Shown here piece by piece: positions 61,493-64,000 of a stretch of 64,000 bases of DNA (position 1 is its first letter; each line of letters opens with the position of its first letter). Source of the DNA: Dehalococcoidia bacterium (GTDB lineage Bacteria > Chloroflexota > Dehalococcoidia > SpSt-223); the NCBI GenBank assembly GCA_025054935.1, contig JANWZD010000016.1, positions 22,960-86,959 of the forward strand. Direction: 5' to 3'. The translations under genes and the position numbers were made by a program. Below the pieces are notes generated by a model. It saw only the letters and a program-made list of their open reading frames with translations, ran no database searches and was not told where the DNA came from.

Positions 61493-62994
61493 CGCGGACG
61501 CTGATGGTGCAAGGGACAGCCTCATCCGTGGGTAAGAGCGCGCTGGTCACCGCACTCTGCCGGATCTTTCGTCAGGACGGGCTGCGCGTCGCACCGTTCA
61601 AGTCCCAGAACATGGCGCTCAACTCAGCGGTAACGGTGGACGGCGGGGAGATCGGGCGCGCCCAAGCGGAGCAGGCGGCAGCAGCCGGGATCGAGCCGAC
61701 GGTCGACATGAACCCGATCCTGCTCAAGCCCGAAGGGGAGATGCGCTCGCAGGTTGTCGTCCGCGGTCGTCCGTGGGCGACCCTCAGCGCGTGGGAGTAC
61801 CAGCAGCGCAAGGCGGAACTGCTCGGCGTTGTGGCCGAGTCGCTTGCTCGTCTCCGCGCCGCGTATGACCTCGTCATCATCGAAGGCGCGGGCAGCCCGG
61901 CCGAGATCAATCTCAAGGCGGACGAGATCGTCAACATGCGGGTCGCAGCGCTCGCCGACGCGCCCGTGCTGCTCGTCGGCGACATCGACCGCGGCGGGGT
62001 CTTTGCCTCGCTCCTCGGTACGCTTGAGCTGCTGGAGCCGGACGAACGGGCGCGGATCGCGGGGCTCGTGATCAACAAATTTCGCGGAGATCGGCGGCTG
62101 CTGCAGCCGGGGCTAGAGGTGCTGGAGGCGCGCACGGGGAAACCGGTGCTCGGCGTTATTCCCTACCTGCCGAATATCGGACTTGCCGAAGAGGACTCTG
62201 CAACCTTGGAGGACCGCCCGGCGGCTGCAGCCGATGGCCGCGTTGAGATCGCCGTCATCCGCCTGCCCCGGCTGAGCAATTACGACGATTTCGACCCGCT
62301 CGCTGCTGAGGCGGCCGTTCGCTTTGTCGACCAGCCGCGTCACCTTGGGGAGCCTGACCTGATCATCGTGCCTGGCACGAAGAGTACGGCGGCCGACCTC
62401 GCTTGGCTGCGCGCGAGCGGTCTTGCAGCGGCGATCGTCGAGCATGTCGAACGAGGGGTTCCGCTCCTCGGCATCTGCGGCGGCTATCAGATGCTCGGTC
62501 GGCAGATCCTCGACCCTGATCGTGTCGAAGCGGAGGCGACCACCACGCCAGGGCTTGGTCTGCTCGATGTCGTAACCGAGTTTCTGCCGGAGAAGCAGAC
62601 GGTGCGCGTGGAGGGGGTGGTCGAGGGCGGCGCAGGGCCGTTTGCGGCGCTGCAAGGAAAGCGGTTCCGGGGGTATGAAATTCACCATGGCCGCACCCGT
62701 CGTGGCGCGGAGATGAGCTGGCTGCGGCTGGAGCAGCGCTCAGGTCACCGGGTGGATGATGTCGACGGCGCGTTGCGGCAAGACGGCCTCGTCGCCGGCT
62801 GCTACATCCATGGGTTCTTCGACGCTGACGAACTGCGCGCCGCCCTGCTCGAGGCGCTCGCCCGCCGGCGCGGGCGCGCCGTCGTCTCGCGGCCGTTTTC
62901 GCGGCAGCATGCCTTTGACCGCTTGGCCGACCATGTCCGTCGTCATCTCGATCTCGCCGCTCTCCGCCGCATCATCGGGCTGTCGAGCGACTAA
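61486..62994 (+). CDS. cobQ: Cobyric acid synthase (adenosylcobyric acid synthase, glutamine-hydrolysing)
   Basis: 502 residues. An N-terminal P-loop-like segment 'LMVQGTASSVGKSALVTALCRIF' is followed by 'PFKSQNMALNSAVTVDGGEIGRAQAEQAAAAGIEPTVDMNPILLKP' and 'LLVGDIDRGGVFASLLGTLELL'. The class I glutaminase domain has the catalytic-Cys region 'LGICGGYQMLG' near residue 330, and a His-Gly-x-F region 'GCYIHGFF' near the end. It amidates peripheral carboxylates of adenosylcobyrinic a,c-diamide. The start at 61486 has GGAAGGAGC upstream. Confidence 0.96.
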   Translation: MVARTLMVQGTASSVGKSALVTALCRIFRQDGLRVAPFKSQNMALNSAVTVDGGEIGRAQAEQAAAAGIEPTVDMNPILLKPEGEMRSQVVVRGRPWATLSAWEYQQRKAELLGVVAESLARLRAAYDLVIIEGAGSPAEINLKADEIVNMRVAALADAPVLLVGDIDRGGVFASLLGTLELLEPDERARIAGLVINKFRGDRRLLQPGLEVLEARTGKPVLGVIPYLPNIGLAEEDSATLEDRPAAAADGRVEIAVIRLPRLSNYDDFDPLAAEAAVRFVDQPRHLGEPDLIIVPGTKSTAADLAWLRASGLAAAIVEHVERGVPLLGICGGYQMLGRQILDPDRVEAEATTTPGLGLLDVVTEFLPEKQTVRVEGVVEGGAGPFAALQGKRFRGYEIHHGRTRRGAEMSWLRLEQRSGHRVDDVDGALRQDGLVAGCYIHGFFDADELRAALLEALARRRGRAVVSRPFSRQHAFDRLADHVRRHLDLAALRRIIGLSSD

Positions 62995-63000
62995 CCCGCC

Positions 63001-63330
63001 TCACGCTCGGCGGTGCCGCGCTGCCAGTTGGAACAGCTTCTCCCGCCATGCCGCATTCAGCGGCGGCACCGGCATCGCGCTCTCAACGACGACGTGTTCA
63101 AGGTAGGCCAAGATCCGCTCCGCTTCCAGCCGTTGGAGGCGCAGAGGAAGGCGGTCGAGCTGGAAAGCGAGGTCGACAAGCGCGCTCCGCAGTTCGCTCA
63201 AGCTTCCTGGCGCGAAATGGACAATCCCCCGGACATCGCCGATGAGCGGCTGCGCTGACCGCGCAGGAGGAGAGGAGCGCTCAGCCGGCGAGACGTCAGA
63301 ACGGTGTGCGGTATTCATCGCGAGGATCAT
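63001..63330 (-). CDS. Small uncharacterised protein
   Basis: 109 residues at most. A plausible folded segment is 'LIGDVRGIVHFAPGSLSELRSALVDLAFQLDRLPLRLQRLEAERILAYLEHVV'. I see no ribosome-binding site and no family I recognise. The first ~20 residues look like an extended frame, so the true start may lie downstream. It is convergent with cobQ, six bases from its stop. Confidence 0.45.
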   Translation of the reverse strand: MILAMNTAHRSDVSPAERSSPPARSAQPLIGDVRGIVHFAPGSLSELRSALVDLAFQLDRLPLRLQRLEAERILAYLEHVVVESAMPVPPLNAAWREKLFQLAARHRRA

Positions 63331-63469
63331 CGGCTCGCCTGCGCACCCGAACTAGAGCCGAACTGCCCAGCGGCAGCGGGACGACCTCGTCCAAAACGAC
63401 GATGCGCGAGGGGAACCGTCCCAGCGGCTGGCTCCTCGCGCGAGCGGGGCTGCGTTCGCGAGCGAGCGG

Positions 63470-64000
63470 CTACGGGGCGGCGCCGAGGCCGCCGGGGAGG
63501 CCGGCGCCGGCAGCGGCGGTGCGGAATTCGGCCGACCACGAGAGCGGCGCGCCGGTGGTGAGGCCGGTGCTGGTGTAGTTGCCGTTGCGGCGCACCACCG
63601 CTGCGAAGGGGGGCGACCCGGTCGGGCGCTCGTCAGAGGCGGTGGAGAACCAGAGCCAGCTGTAGGTGGTGAAGGAGCGGCCGCTGTTGTCGATCAAGAT
63701 GTAGAAGGGGCCTTGGACTTGGCCTTGGCGGACGAAGTGGTTGACCCAGCCGACCTGCTGGAGGGCGGGGGAGAGGCCCTCGAGTTTGCCGCGGTTGAAG
63801 CCGGGGTCGCTGGCGTAGGTGTCGACGACGCGGGCGGTGGTGGGGATGGCCCAGCGGACGTCGACGAAGGCGTGCTCGCGGAGGGTGCGGTTGCCGACGA
63901 GGCCGAGGATGATGGTGTTGGTGCCGATGGTGGCTTGGAGTTCGCCGCTGAAGACGGGCGGCCACGCGAGCGTGTTCGCCGCACCAAACTGCGGCACGTC
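63470..64000 (-). CDS. Partial protein, beta-rich, possibly secreted
   Basis: About 176 residues; the 5' end lies beyond the window. Segments 'TNTIILGLVGNRTLREHAFVDVRWAIPTTA', 'QGPFYILIDNSGRSFTTYSWLWFST' and 'SWSAEFRTAAAGAGLPGG' alternate hydrophobic and polar residues, as in beta-rich extracellular modules. Codon third positions are almost all C from about 63640 to 63930, far more biased than the other genes here. No family is recognised. Confidence 0.6.
   Translation of the reverse strand, partial: DVPQFGAANTLAWPPVFSGELQATIGTNTIILGLVGNRTLREHAFVDVRWAIPTTARVVDTYASDPGFNRGKLEGLSPALQQVGWVNHFVRQGQVQGPFYILIDNSGRSFTTYSWLWFSTASDERPTGSPPFAAVVRRNGNYTSTGLTTGAPLSWSAEFRTAAAGAGLPGGLGAAP

Noticed and set aside
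1..64000. CRISPR arrays, IS elements, integrases, att sites, rRNA
   Set aside because: None seen: no regularly spaced identical repeats, transposase motifs or rRNA signatures on either strand.

Overview
The window is GC-rich DNA with no phage, IS element, CRISPR array or rRNA. It looks like chromosome of an aerobic or facultatively aerobic member of the Chloroflexota. The support is a complete quinol:cytochrome c oxidoreductase of the alternative complex III (ACIII) type, secreted proteins carrying the 'GYPISRRF' module common in that phylum, a tandem ThyX-like protein, and CbiP/CbiB-style cobalamin genes. The assignment is inference; no 16S gene is present.

Layout. 1-6 kb: a membrane heterodisulfide-reductase-like iron-sulfur protein, a MoaD/ThiS-like carrier, an SDR and a double ThyX-like protein, all on the minus strand. 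6-13 kb: two half-size MaoC proteins and an M20 peptidase, a tandem pair of flavin split-barrel proteins, a methyltransferase and a small unknown. 13.6-18.7 kb: lepA, hemE and two alpha/beta hydrolases. 20-27 kb: a TMADH-like flavoenzyme, two paralogous unknown small proteins, a NarL-type two-component system, another split-barrel protein, a 65-residue protein and a divergent PRPP synthetase. 27.4-30.2 kb: secA. 30.9-39 kb: the ACIII operon (minus), divergent from a cytochrome c, SCO1 and PCuAC group (plus) that probably serves copper delivery to a terminal oxidase outside the window. 41-47 kb: uvrC, a hydrolase, tRNA-Pro(CGG), a flotillin/NfeD pair and pth. 47-53.8 kb: a sugar-phosphate transferase, a GT2 glycosyltransferase, three related secreted proteins and a pseudokinase-like protein. 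53.9-63 kb: a cobalamin-riboswitch operon cobT-cobS-btuC-btuD-gammaCA-cbiB-cobD-cobC-cobQ, followed by a small unknown gene and a truncated secreted protein with unusual codon use.

How the genes fit together. ACIII, the lipoprotein cytochrome c, SCO1 and PCuAC describe a respiratory chain from quinol through cytochrome c to a copper oxidase. The cobalamin operon covers uptake, lower-ligand activation, aminopropanol attachment and nucleotide-loop assembly. It lies behind a clear promoter, a B12 aptamer and overlapping antiterminator and terminator hairpins. CobU/CobY (AdoCbi-P guanylyltransferase) and BtuF are not present here.

Several gaps of 0.6-1.4 kb have no convincing gene. They contain degenerate palindromic GTCATTGCG...GCAATCCC repeats, a diverged 70-bp tandem duplication and an AT-rich palindromic island. 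Start codons were moved from the longest possible ORF wherever a ribosome-binding site or the family start supported it.
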